Positions 13,480-25,400 of a stretch of 64,000 nucleotides of DNA are shown here, in pieces. Source of the DNA: Mesaphorura yosii (Eukaryota > Arthropoda > Collembola > Poduromorpha > Tullbergiidae). Made by a program: the position numbers and the translations under genes. The stretch spans positions 1 to 64,000 of the forward strand of contig WIXG01000050.1 in assembly GCA_009869945.1 (NCBI GenBank). Direction: 5' to 3'. The notes beneath the pieces were generated by a model. It was given only the letters and a program-made list of their open reading frames with translations, searched no databases and had not been told where the DNA came from. Position 1 is the stretch's first letter, and each line of letters begins with the position of its first letter.

Positions 13480-14904
13480 TTACTTTTTGCGACCACCTCC
13501 ACCCATGGCCAGCATTTGCGCAATTCTGATGAAAATGTTGAGTGTGTCCAAGTAGATCGAAATAGAGCTGCGACGGAAAGAGGACATAGAATTGTTTTGC
13601 CAGTCTTCTTTGGCAGATTAAATATCGCAACTTACGCATTGACTGGATCATACGGCTGGAGCGAATTTTGGGGTATCATCTCAGCAGAGTGCATAATACG
13701 TTGGGTGTCGTAGAGCAGAAAGCCAGAGAAAAGGATGAGACCACCGTACAATGAAATAGAGTACAGACCAGCGCCAATTGCAGTTGTTGGGGCCAAAAAC
13801 ATGGATGCTTTAAACAAATTACACGATTAATTCCAGACATCAGAACAGAAGAACGGTAAGAACTGTGTGTTTACGTACCGAGAGAAGAGGCAAACACAAG
13901 CCCCAGTCCGATTCCTAACGGAGCTCCCATTGTCAAAAACTTTTCTGACGGGGCGCAAACGGCGATGGTCGAGAGACCTCCAATAATACCCGCCGTCATC
14001 CACGCTGCCCGTAGCAAAATAGGTCCACCCAGCATACAAATGGGGGCAATGACAACACCTGAAAGCGAAGGTAGTACATTTAGTCAAGACGTCTTTTACA
14101 ACTTCTTAAACTGCTCTTACCCATTGTCCCTGAATGAAGCATCCATACTAACTGTTTCATGCCAAAACCACTCTCGTATGGAAGTCCCCTGATTTGAATT
14201 TAAAAACATAATTACTTATCTTGATTGTCGATTGAGCGCTGGAGATAACCTAAGACCCTAACGTCAGTTATGACGCAAGATACTTACCGCGCAACCATTC
14301 CAGTGCCTATCACAGCAACCAAACTGCCACCGAGGACCATCCATGAATTCTTCATCATTAAATTCATCATAGCAGGGCTGCGAAATGCTGCGGCGGCTGC
14401 AGCTGCGGTAAGTACAATCGATCCACCAAAATACATGTACGTAGTCTTGATTCTGTCTTTAACATATTGTGGCCAAAGCATTGATCTCTCTAGAGCTCCA
14501 ACTTCCTTCGACATTCCAAGTCCATAGTATCCCAAGGCTCCAAGTCCAAACAATGCGGCACCGGCAACTACTCCTTGTCCTGAAACAAGATCGTAACGTA
14601 GCGATGATTCACATTTTGTAAATACCACGCTAATGCTACATTTAAGTGCTGATTAAAAAAGCTTACCAAGTCCAAAAGGAGCTCCCGTAGTAGGCTGCAT
14701 CAGTCTATCCTTCAGAGACACTCGATCTTTAGCTCGCCGGATGAATTGGGGATCTTTGTCCTTGAAAACTGGGTTTGTTTTGAATGTGCGTATAAGCTGT
14801 GCTTTGAGGCAAGTGCCCCCATTTCGACCCCCAGACACAGAGAGGCTGACAGGTGCCTTCACAATTGGAACCAACGCCAAACGACAGATATTGCTCAGAC
14901 TCAT
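13480..14904 (-). CDS. GHITM: TMBIM5/GHITM, mitochondrial Bax-inhibitor-1 family protein
   Basis: Member of the BI-1/TMBIM family that sits in the mitochondrial inner membrane; the vertebrate protein supports cristae structure and cation/proton exchange. Six exons on the minus strand join in phase: 14904-14667, 14579-14288, 14188-14121, 14058-13879, 13807-13636, 13567-13480, giving 345 residues, the same length as human GHITM. The N-terminal ~45 residues are basic and hydroxylated, as expected of a mitochondrial targeting sequence. Conserved blocks are YYGLGMSKEVGALE, WPQYVKDRIKTTYMY, CAPSEKFL.MGAPLG.GLGLVFASSLG, YDTQRIM and the C-terminal MGGGGRKK. Hydrophobic helices run from about residue 85 to the end. 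The gene is convergent with RAB23, with stops about 390 bp apart. Confidence 0.95.
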
Positions 14905-15417
14905 ATTGATGGATTATCTGCTATGATTAAAACATAATGAGCGTTAAGAAAGCATTCCGCAATAATTACAGTGCCGTATAATGTTACCTACTCTTTAGTT
15001 TACACGAGCAAGGGGTGAGGCTCACGCTAATCTTCTCCTGCTTTGCCAGAGGATCTCGTTTCGTTGAATTGCTTTACCAAAATTACTGTCAATTTTTAAT
15101 TTTAACGTTTCAACTCGAAACAAGTCTTAGAATTTAGTTGATGATTAGCAAAGACGTTATTGCGTCAACTTTCTGCTAGTGCTATGTGATAATATTTGTA
15201 AAATCACTTTCATAAAACTTCCAGAATCTTTTGACTTCTTGAAACGTAGTATGCGGCAAGGATCGTGCAAGGAACAAGTCCGAGTCCGATGCCAATATCT
15301 CTTTGTGTAAGTGCTGCATATATAAAATGTGCTTGTGAGTAGTTGCATGACCATTGAGCTTCTCCATCTTTCGGAGATTCGAACAGGAAACGTTTTACGA
15401 CTTGTAAAGTGTCCAGA

Positions 15418-15521
15418 GGATCCTGCCGGTTAAGGCCTTGTTTCTGACTAGTGGCTCACGATTAACGAGACATATATCATTCGATAGCTTTTGTCCCAAA
15501 GATCTCAGAAAAAATATTTGG
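15418..15521 (-). repeat. Inverted repeat, copy A
   Basis: About 104 bp that, read on the minus strand, matches 16431-16534 on the plus strand with roughly a dozen differences (about 88% identity by eye). Weaker similarity may extend beyond the core. It could be a small transposon remnant or a gene fragment; one frame stays open in both copies, but several of the differences change the encoded residue. Confidence 0.75.
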
Positions 15522-16430
15522 TGTCGGAGGAGTTGTGCGCACAAGATTTGGACCATAGTTATTTTAATATATAGTCTTTCCATAAACACATCAACCGCAC
15601 CGATGCACTTTTGGTAATGTGTCGGGGGTATTGTAGAAAATCTCATGTGTCTGTAATTAACTCTCCTCAATTCGCACCAAAGCTTGCTCCTCATGTTCTC
15701 ACAATAAAATATTCCTTCGGTGTTAATTTTTGGAGTTCAGCATCAATCACTTAATTAACGCGAAAGTGAATGCAAGATTCGATGTGGGTTTGATTGATTT
15801 GCTTCATATGTGCCCGCAGAGTGCAGATGCAGAGATTAAAAATATGAAATCACATGCATGTAAATGTAAAAGATCTTTGCGATTTATTGGTAATTCTGTT
15901 TGTATGCAGTGCTAATCCCTGCGTTTGACAGGCAAGCGAGCGGCGATTATATACGCGAAAGAATGCGATGACAATAACAAGATATATGCAGCCGATGTAA
16001 CAGCGAATTCATTTTCATCTTTTAATTAATGCATCATCTTCGCTGTCTCGCGTTTTTCCCAAGCAGGCCTCGCCTGTTGCCTTTCTTCTGGGTCTTAGGA
16101 TTTTTCTTTTCAAATCCTCGTTGATACCCAAACCTTCAGCCACAGTGGGCGACCCAACCGTCATTATTTCCATCTGGCTGATGACTTCTGATGTGGGGAT
16201 TGTTGGCTGGGTTATGGTCGTACTGGATGGTGCTTGTTCTCGAAAACTCAAAGAATCTAATGTAACATTTACACGAACATGAAAATCGTGATTCGAGATT
16301 TTTCTCTTGATTTCCATTAACACGTGGAATTTTTTTTGCCGTCATTACGACATTACGTTCTCGAGATATTTGAGTCCAAATTGCTCAACTTCGGCAGGCC
16401 ACAGTGAGCGCGGGCCTTGGAATTTCGGGA

Positions 16431-16534
16431 CAACATATTTTTTCTGAGATCTTTGGGACTAAAGGTATCGAACGATATATGTCTCGTTGATCGCGAGCCA
16501 CTAGCCAGAAACAGGGTCTTAACCGGTAAGATCC
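16431..16534 (+). repeat. Inverted repeat, copy B
   Basis: Partner of 15418-15521 in opposite orientation, about 0.9 kb away. The same frame is open here, with FFLRSLG and SNDICLV shared by both copies. This copy contains a GGTAAGA donor-like site that is GGCAGGA in copy A. Confidence 0.75.
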
Positions 16535-16968
16535 AATTCCAAAAAATTGACAAATTTCAATTCGTTGACGAATCATGATCCCAATATGAATGTTGTTCAT
16601 TTTAAGCGTTTACATTTCGGGTGATGTTGATACGATACGCCCGGAAGAATTTCAAACTCCTTCTACGCGTTTGAGTCTGTGTGTTAGTGCGTGCAAGCAA
16701 TTATTGGTGAGATTCCAAGATTTCATGTATAAAACAGGAATTTATTTGCATTAAAATAGCAGCATGAGTATTGCAATAAGTAATACTCTGTACTCTTGAC
16801 TTGGCAGGCCAGTTTCATTGTCAAGCTGAAAGTCCTGAATTCTGAATTGTCGATGCTAGGTTCTCAGCACAGAAGCACTTTGAAACTAAACGAGCTAGTT
16901 CTCCAGTAACGTTAGTCTTTCTCATCCTCACCATGTTAATGGCTAATTAACAATTTATTAGGAAAATA

Positions 16969-16974
16969 TTTATT
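16969..16974 (-). terminator. Possible poly(A) signal of RGM
   Basis: Minus-strand AATAAA about 320 bp beyond the RGM stop codon. Confidence 0.35.
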
Positions 16975-17296
16975 AAAATATAATATTAAGATCCTCCTTT
17001 CTTCATAAGCTGCTTCGATTGACATGTAAGTCTTGATTGGGATTACAAAAAGGGAGATCAAATCTGCATCTTAGTTGCTTTTGCTCGCGCTATTAGCTTT
17101 AAAAATAAATTAAATTGACGTGCTAGATTGAAACAACCGTAATAAATACTTTTACATTATGAAACATAGCTCCTATCTTTCCTTAGCATTAATATTTGGC
17201 ACAGTTCATCATGAAAATACTGCCTTAGAGGCATGATCGCAAAATGTTGTCTTTTAAGAAATAATCACACGTAAATCATACGCCAAGCAGTTAAGG

Positions 17297-20200
17297 TTAA
17301 CTGCTTACCCACGATAAACAATACGATAACGAGATTAAACTGATAAATAAAAATAGGCTACAATTTCTTACACAAAAGTAACTCATTACATACTGACTAA
17401 GAATTGCATTTAGAAAGATTGGCGAATATTCAACATTTATTGCACTGCTGCTGCTGCTCATGCTCGCCGCACTGCTGCTCATCTGCTGCCCGCCATCTTG
17501 ATCGTTCATCGTAGCAAAGTTGTTGATGTCTTCACCAGGAAACGACAACCTTTCTTTTAGCACAACACTCTTATCACCTAGAATGCTCTGCACAGTTAAA
17601 AGGGCTGTACAGTAAATAAAAAAAATCATTAGTAAAGAACGAAATACACAGCAAAAAGGCGCAATGCGTAAAAATAAATCCGGACATTCATCGGGGCAAC
17701 GTACATTGGATGGATTCTTTACAAAGGAACCGAAGGAAGAGTCTGGCAAAATCGAAGATGATAAACAACATTCTCGGAAAGAACTAATGGAGTCAGAGTG
17801 CGTTCAAGGTAAGGGGTGGTGCCTCTGAGTAAGTGATTATTTTAACAATTACGAATGATGATAATTTTCCTTTGCTCACAGATTCTTCAAAATTGTGAGA
17901 ATTCATGTTAAGCTATCGGACTAAAAGTCGGGTGAAAAAGTAGCCTACGAAATTATGAGACATCATCATGAAACAAGTGAGGCAATGGAAACTGAATAGG
18001 CTTTTGGCTTATAAGTTAACATAATCTCTTTACACATTATGACAAAAAGCTAAAAAACCTATTTCCTTCTAGTTGGTTTCCAAATATCGCGAGAAATGTG
18101 AAGACTCGCCGAATTCAGTTCAATGGAGATATTGCAACAAAAGTCTGTCTCATGTGACATTCGATCAGGACACCGTTAATGATGCTCAGAAATTGGCTAG
18201 ATCAAATCACCCACTTCTTTGTTTAGAAGAAGACTGCCTACTTCGAAAGGAAAATAAGAACCACATTGGGCCTGGGAAGAAGGAGCGCGCATATTATAGA
18301 AAATTCTATATTGATGAGAGAGACATTGTAAAGTTAACATTCTCGTTCACATAAGTTATGAACATTCAACTCTGTATTCATCATCATCATTATTATTATT
18401 CTAAATTAATAAAATAAAAGTTGCTTACAGTCACATATTGCAGCATTAATACTTGTACTGGTGTCTAGGAATTCTTCACGGTGCTGGGCTTGCGCGGTAG
18501 GCAGCTCCTCGCCGTTTGCATCCTCGACCGAAGATCGCGACTTCTTCTTTGGCGGAGTGCACTTGTAGGATGGCACTGATCGTGCTCTAACGGCTTGTAG
18601 GCTGGCTACTTTTGGGCACCCATAAAAGCAGAGTGGAAGTCCGCTTATCTTGGAAGGATGACGAATTAGACTTGTTACGTTCGCTTGTAGCATTTTTATG
18701 GTAATGGACAGCGACGGAATTGGAAGTTGGCCAACGACCTGAGAGTAAACGAAGAGGTGGATATTAGGAAATGGAATTGGCATTAGAATAGAATGAGTCA
18801 AATGATCACGTACCTTGACTATATCAATAGATGCCTGGAAATAATGCATGTTGATTCTAACATGCTCGCTTGGAATTATTGTTTCGATTCGTACAGTTCC
18901 AGCTGTAAAGATAATAAGACAAATAATAATAAACTTCTGCGACATGAAGGGTCATAAAAGTGCCTTCTTACTCCTTTGTCCCGATTACTGCATTTCATAT
19001 GAAATAATAGTTTAAGGGCGTCCCATACCTGTACTGCTCCCATCTGTAAACATTCCAGGTACTTCGTCGTACGTTGCTTGGTAAGTTCTTCGTTGAGAAC
19101 ATTCGTTGTGCTTCAGGATGACGGTGACCTGCGAAACAGACGATAAATTATATCACTCAGAAATAATCCCTGACCAAAGACAGTTGCCCATTGACTTACC
19201 AGCGTGGTCATTGTAACGTCTTTCGGCATTGGAGGGTAGCCTTCTTTGTTTGTAATTTGCACAGCAAATTCTGGAGTATCAATAAGAGACCAAGAGCCAG
19301 TCAGGGAACAATGGTGGAAGTCGGTAAAGTTCAGGGGATCGTGGAAGCTTTTCAAGTTCGTCAGTCCGTAAAGTGCACATCCTACGGGCTTGGACTGATG
19401 AGCATTTAGCTGCTTGGGAATACACTTGTTGATAGTGCCTCCATCGCCATTGTCGCTACCTCCGATGTCCCACCCGTCATCTTCGTCGTCGTCCTCTTCA
19501 TCCGCATCATCTTCCTCGGAACTACTCAGAAGACGATTTCGTCCACTGCCTTTTGACAGCAAGATGTCTGACAGTTTCATGTTATCGTCGTCTCCGCCAC
19601 TGCCACTGTTGTCTTCAATGTTCTGGTTCTGATTCCTATGTGAACCGCCACTTCCATTTCGACGTCGCTGACCAAGTCCGTGACTCGGCGTGCTTGCCAT
19701 CGTCGAAGTTGTATGCCTAATGGAGGGCAAAATTGGCTCTTCGACTGCAATTGGGCGACTGCTTTCTTTGCTGCTGTCACTGCCGCCGCTGCCAACGCCG
19801 TGGTGGTGCATCGCAGCGGAACTGCAATTTTCACGGAAATTGTTCTTCCTGAGCCGATTAATCAGGCCACCCAAGGAATGATAATTCCTAGAAGAGTAGA
19901 AAGTTCAAATTATTAGAATTCTTGTAATGAGAACAAATCAGCCATTCATAACTTCGGGTTACGTCACCACACAAACTAATCTGCACTGATTACATACTTT
20001 TGCAATGCAATGTCTCATTTATGGCATATTAATCCCTATTCATTTGCAATCTTTAATCTGGCGATGGTGATCTTGCTGACATTTCAATGTCAAAGTCATA
20101 ACTCATTTGCAAAACAGACAGGCATATTTATAATGTTGGAAAGTTTAAAAATACTCCACTACTCCATATCGAATAGTTGACTCGTGATCAGATTTTATCG

Positions 20201-22421
20201 CCCACTTTATCTCGTGGTGTGATTTTCTGTGTAACTCCTAATTTTACATATTTTGACATTTTCTGAGTGAAAAGGCTGAGCAAGTGCAGTGGAAACTGAG
20301 AAATTCGTAATTGTTTCTGGCATAAAATGAAGGATTTCTCAGTAACTCCTTCAACTTCATTGCGTCTATTAATATCTAGTATATGTAATATGAGCAAGAA
20401 TTATGTTGTAATAAGGAGCAGACTAATCTAAGCTGATATTCTTAAATAAAAGAACACTTACAAATCACCGCGGCATCTTTTCTCCTCTCGTTTCATGCAG
20501 TGCGTGAGGTTCTTGCGAAGAGAGCATTCCAACAGGGCCACGCTTGTGACGCCTCCACTTCCAAAATTGGGGTCGTCGCCGAATTCGCTGAGATCGATGC
20601 CAGTGTGGCTGAACAGAGTTCGCAGATTGTGGTAAATTGTGAAGCAGGGCTGGATGTCGCAAGACGGAACACCTCTCCCTAGTAAACAAACAACAAAGAT
20701 TTAGACGCTTGCTTGAAGAGAAATTATATTCCGATGAGATTGAAGAAACAGTAAAATTGGACGCCTAAAAAGGAAGTTCTGTTCAATTTTTCGGAAAGGT
20801 TTTTTCGCAATTCGGAAAGGAGGTAATAAAATTGGGATTTTAACTGTATTCATTCCAAAGCTTTCGTATTGTGTAGGGACTGAAGCGATAAAATTTTAGA
20901 AACTCATTAACGCAGGAAAATATAGTGTAAAATACCATCATTTGCCGAATTCCTTTTTGGGATTCGGTAAATTCCAACCATATTGCTTTGTTCTCAAAAT
21001 TTTAATGAATGTCAAGTGAAAAGAAACCATAAAATTCAAGCGCGATCGGTGCAACAACAAAGGAATCGAACAAAGAATCCCAAATGGTATTCTTCATGCA
21101 TTATTTTAAGCAAGTACAACGCGTCCCATTTACAGTGATGAAAGCTACGTAATACGTAATATGAAACTAATCAATTCCATTTCAAGAAAGCTCGGCGTTC
21201 GCAATGCATTACAACGACCACCACAGTTGCACTGCACTGCATTGCATGACAGAATTGAATTCTGAATATATTGCAAAACCAGTGATAAGGAATTCAGACC
21301 ACAGACGTAAATCTTTATTTAAGCAGACCAGAACCAGACGGTCTGTGGAACGAAACTCGAGTTCATTTGCCATGTCATGAAAGATTAAGTAACAACACGC
21401 CAAGCCGGCTGGCTGCAATTTGCAATGAAGCTAATGATTTGAGACGCAACAGACGATTAGATTATTGTGAGTTACGCAAGGGGCAAATGGAACAACGAGC
21501 TGCCAAGCCCCGTTGTCGTAAATAAATCCTGAGTGTCTTAATGCCAATGCAGAAGCCATAAACTTGCACAGTTTACCATTACCCTGCCTTGCGGAAATGA
21601 GACGATAAGAAATTCAAAGATGGAAACAGCAAACTTGCAAAAGGAGAACGCTGATAAGGCATTCCAGAAGAAAGTAACGAGCATGTCTGCTAAAAGCACG
21701 CCTGGTTCTGATTCTGACCTGGCATTTTAATAAATTATCCCGATTAGAGTCACGACATGCATTATTATGAAAGGAAATCGGCTGTGGTCGGGAAACCGCA
21801 AAAGTGCAAGCGCTGCAAGAATCTTGCCACAAATTATCAACGCACTACGTGCATCATGTAACTTCTGGTAATTTAATTATTGTTTTCATGTGTTCACTGG
21901 CCTTACTTGCATTTGTCAAAAATGATGAACGTGGCCGGAATGAATCTGCACAGGTAAATTTTGGCTTCGTAAATTCGTTAAAGTATAATTCATGAAGATA
22001 TGAAGTAAAAGTGAAAGGACGAGGTGATCATGCACGCAACCGAAACTACTCATATTGCCTGAAGAGATTTGAATCAGTTCAAAATTCAAATTGTTAAGGA
22101 ATGCGTCGGCAGTCGACTTTGGTTTACTCACCAGCAGAACAGAAAAGCTCCGGCTGTATGCATTATAAAGGAAAGATGAGAACGTGAAGGACCATTGTCC
22201 GGTATTAAAATTACCAATGCGATGATTCATATTCTTATTCTAATCCTGCCAATGCTTGAGACAAATCAATGGCATGACTCACGCGAGATGCAGATGCACA
22301 GATGCAGGCTCGAATGCAAGTGAAGAGTATAAACTATAAACTTACCATTTCCAGTGGAGATCGTTACGAGCAACAAAACCACAACCGACGTGAACGAAGA
22401 CACCGAGATTGCACTCGCCAT
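17297..22421 (-). CDS. RGM: Repulsive guidance molecule (RGM/DRAG family), GPI-type
   Basis: RGMs are GPI-anchored surface proteins that bind neogenin and act as BMP co-receptors. Seven minus-strand exons join in phase: 22421-22346, 20678-20462, 19887-19200, 19128-19029, 18902-18814, 18738-18429, 17604-17297, giving 595 residues. Residues 1-26 form a signal peptide (MASAISVSSFTSVVVLLLV). The N-terminal Cys-rich RGM domain reads PSCDIQPCFTIYHNLRTLF, then KRCRGDLNYHSLGGL across an exon join. A Ser/Gly/Asp-rich insert of about 150 residues follows. The C-terminal von-Willebrand-D-like domain has SLTGSWSLIDTPEFAVQITN, HNECSQRRTYQATYDEVPG and LCFYGCP. The end is hydrophobic (LFLFISLISLSYCLSW), as for a GPI signal. 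The GDPH autocleavage motif of vertebrate RGMs reads YGLTN (271-275); a Asp-Pro lies seven residues on, at 281-282. Identity is strong despite the divergence. Confidence 0.92.
17664..18354 (+). CDS. PIP-box-containing exon-like sequence nested in RGM intron 6
   Basis: Lies wholly in the last RGM intron (17605-18428), on the opposite strand. Segment 17664-17808 opens with ATG and encodes 48 residues with QRTLDGFF at residues 12-19, a textbook PCNA-interacting (PIP) box (QxxhxxFF), followed by a Lys/Glu-rich stretch and a CAAG|GTAAGG donor. Segment 18073-18354 follows a TTCCTTCTAG acceptor and stays open for 93 codons to TAA, with a charged, Cys-containing composition. The two do not join in phase by these sites (phase 1 against 0), so a missing exon, another splice site or decay must be assumed. 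A further open stretch near 17940-18000 might be the missing exon. I do not recognise the family; a replication or repair role is only suggested by the PIP box. Confidence 0.45.
18379..18400. repeat. (CAT/ATT)n microsatellite
   Basis: Short run of CAT then ATT triplets just beside the exon 6 donor of RGM, on the intronic side. Confidence 0.7.
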
Positions 22422-25400
22422 TCTCACTTTCTGAACTGAAGCCGAGTATTCGTCTGAAGTATCAAGTTCGTGATCATAAACTACAAAATCCGCATGGCTG
22501 GCCTTCACTTGTAAATTGTGGAGATAAGAAATTCGTTGTTAATTGCACAAAGTCGAATGTCGAGTGCGGCGCAGCGATTTTAGAGAATTTAAACACGCGT
22601 GAGTCAAAACTCAAATTCGATGGTGCGCAGGTGTCGAGTGTCTATTTATATATTGGCTTTGCAATTCCATCTGATCCGTGCTGCGCTCAAAACACATCAC
22701 ACATTATTTTCCGTGCTCGCTAATTTGCATTTGCACTGCACTCATTCATCCAGACAGACTGAGACTGCGTTGTTGACAAATTGTGGCTTACGTCGCCGGA
22801 TTTTGATATTTTTGTTTGCGCTCGCAGACACTCATCGCGGCGGTCGCGGTGACGGTCGACCGGGCTCTGTTGACTTTTGACACTTTCGGCTGCACCTGAG
22901 CTCGGCTGGCGACAAGTAGCTGGGTTTAGAGCCTAAAACTCGGAGTTGTTTATTTGCATATGTGTTTTCGTGTGGAGGAAATCCTGAGATTTCTGCACTG
23001 ATTCTGTCCCGTCTTATTGCACAAGGCACTGAAACACGGAACCGCCCGGGCACGGGGAAGTAATTCGCTAATTTGATTCGTGATGTAACCACAAACAGAA
23101 GAGATGCCTTGATTTCGGCTTTGCGTGGTTGTAATCCACTCAAGATCCCAGATGAGATTGACTGAGTCGAGTGCGAGCTGGGAAACAAGGTCCTCTGCTA
23201 CTCGAAGATGAGCAATAAGCCCGCAAAAAAACTGTGGACTGTGATGATGATCTTGGTCTACATAGTAAGAAATATTACCTCACAGAACACTGCACGGCTG
23301 ACTATGCGAAACTGAAGGAGAAGTTGTCCTTTTGCGAATGTCTTTTTTGCATTTGCAGAGATGAGCACGGGATTTAACTCGTGTTTTTCTTGTGTAGCTG
23401 CCCGGCCAGTCCAGAGACTCGATGGGCTGACTATAAGTATAGGAGCTGGATTTGGCTAGGTTTTGGTTTCTGCAACTACCCACGAGGACAAGTGATGGAA
23501 TCTTCTACTTCTAGACAGCAGGACGGCTTCGGCTTCTTGGCTCTTCTCTTTCTAATAGAAATAAATGACATAATATAGCAAATAGCAATAGCGGCTTATA
23601 CTATCATTATCAGTTTCAATCTTAATATTATTACTGTACTAGAGTTCAGGATTCAGGATGCGCAGGCCCAGTTTTAGTCTAAAGGTCTGCGATGGCGATG
23701 TGATGTTGCAAAAATCCCATGTTAATCATGTTATTTGCAAAAGTAGTTTTACGTACGTTTTCAGCATTCATGAATATTAATGAATTGAACAACTTTCAAT
23801 TATTGTTGCTGATGCGTCTCGCAGAATATCGCAATCTCGCTTGCCTTGCCTTTGTCATTGCCATTGCCATTTGGGAAGTAGAAACATTTAAATACCAGGT
23901 GCAAGTCGTACGTACGAGTCACATTTGAACTATAACGCATTCAATCACTCACTCGCATCATCAGAAAAGCAAAAAGCTCGTCTTGCAACTGCAACATCTG
24001 AGCTCTGACTTTGAACGTTGAACTTCACTAATGGAAATGGTGATGAGTGATAAATGACGACGTGCTGCTCCACAACTTTGAAATTGACGGTGGTTCGAGT
24101 GATTCCGGTTCACATTCATTTGTAATTTGCATGGTTTGTGCTGTGCTGAACTTTGAATTAACCTTTCAAGCATCTGCTTGCAAATTCAAGACCAATAAAT
24201 TGTGCAAATTGACAGATCAGCAAACCGAAGCATATATCAACACTTTTTCTTACACATTGCCATGTAATGAGAATACCAATCGGGCGTGTTGATTTATGAA
24301 CTTTATAACTGCTGATCACAAGTTGCACTTTGCTTTTGCTGCTACATGATTTCGATTTCAATTCGATCACACATGCCTTACACGCATTGACTTTCGGCTG
24401 CCTTCCGAACGTTGGCATTTAAAGATCAGCAGTGAGAAATATTCATCGCAGCGACCTGATTCATTTTCCAACATATGCATATGAACATTCTAAATCTACG
24501 GCTCGTTGTGGGCTAGTTAAAGATACCTCCTGCATGAAATTAGATTCATTCAGTTGCAAAACTATGTCATAGTCGCACAGACAGAGGCACTCGCGAAATC
24601 TTTAGCCTTTCTGTCTATGGCAATCCAATCAAGATGTACAGAACTGAGAGATGATTGGAATTATTTTATGAGGTTACAGAGATCATTTTTCATTTCTACT
24701 TTCCCAAGCATGTCAAGCCAAATGAGTATTTTTGAAAATTAAGCCTTAAGCAAAGTAGGCGATAAAAGGGCGGATTTTATTGGCAATTATACAATAACAT
24801 GCAAATAATACTTCAGCACTTCATCTCTGTCGTAGTATGACATTTTCTGTGTAACAATTTGCCATTTTGCGAAAAAGCCGTTTCGCATCGATCCACCAGC
24901 CAGATCCACAGCCAAAACACAAGCGCGCGACTTGCCTGGACGCAAGCCCAAATTCCTGCTTGTAATATGTGTAATAAATATTTCAAGAAATTCACGTACC
25001 GTTTAAATTAATTGGAATTCTCGATCCAGCTCGCGTGTGGGATTTGGGCGATGACTATTTAATGCTGCCACTTGCACGTTTCCGCTCCGAGAGAGACCCA
25101 AATCAGAACTGAGGTTCCATTCCCGGCCTACATTTCCGAACCGAATCACTTGTACGAGGGTACCGTGTCATTCACACTTTATATTTTTAGGGCCCACACG
25201 TGCACTCTTAATTGATTACCCCATCAATGACAAAAACCAATTCACACTTGTCTGTACTTTGCTTGCATGCGGTAAAGGGTTGAACTTCTTGGCTCGCTGA
25301 GAATTGGGCAAGTTTAAGCTTCAGTTTTGAAGGCATAAACGCACCTGAGTTGTACGCAATTGTTGTGATGAACTGCACCTGAGCTTGACTTGGAGTACGT

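Larger units (their letters stand above)
14905..17296. other. Intergenic region between TMBIM5 and RGM
   Basis: No supported gene. It contains a pair of diverged inverted repeats (15418-15521 and 16431-16534) listed separately, and scattered short open frames on the minus strand (for example 16323-16015 and 15367-15182) with no splice or family support. Minus-strand AATAAA at 16969-16974 could end the RGM transcript. Confidence 0.5.

Noticed and set aside
16015-16323. 102-codon minus-strand frame rich in Ser/Thr and basic residues
   Set aside because: I considered it as an extra exon of a gene between TMBIM5 and RGM, but found no phased neighbours and no known domain.
22341-22508. RGM start at the upstream ATG 22508
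   Set aside because: The upstream ATG would place 29 charged residues before the signal peptide; ATG 22421 puts the hydrophobic stretch near the N-terminus as expected for secretion.
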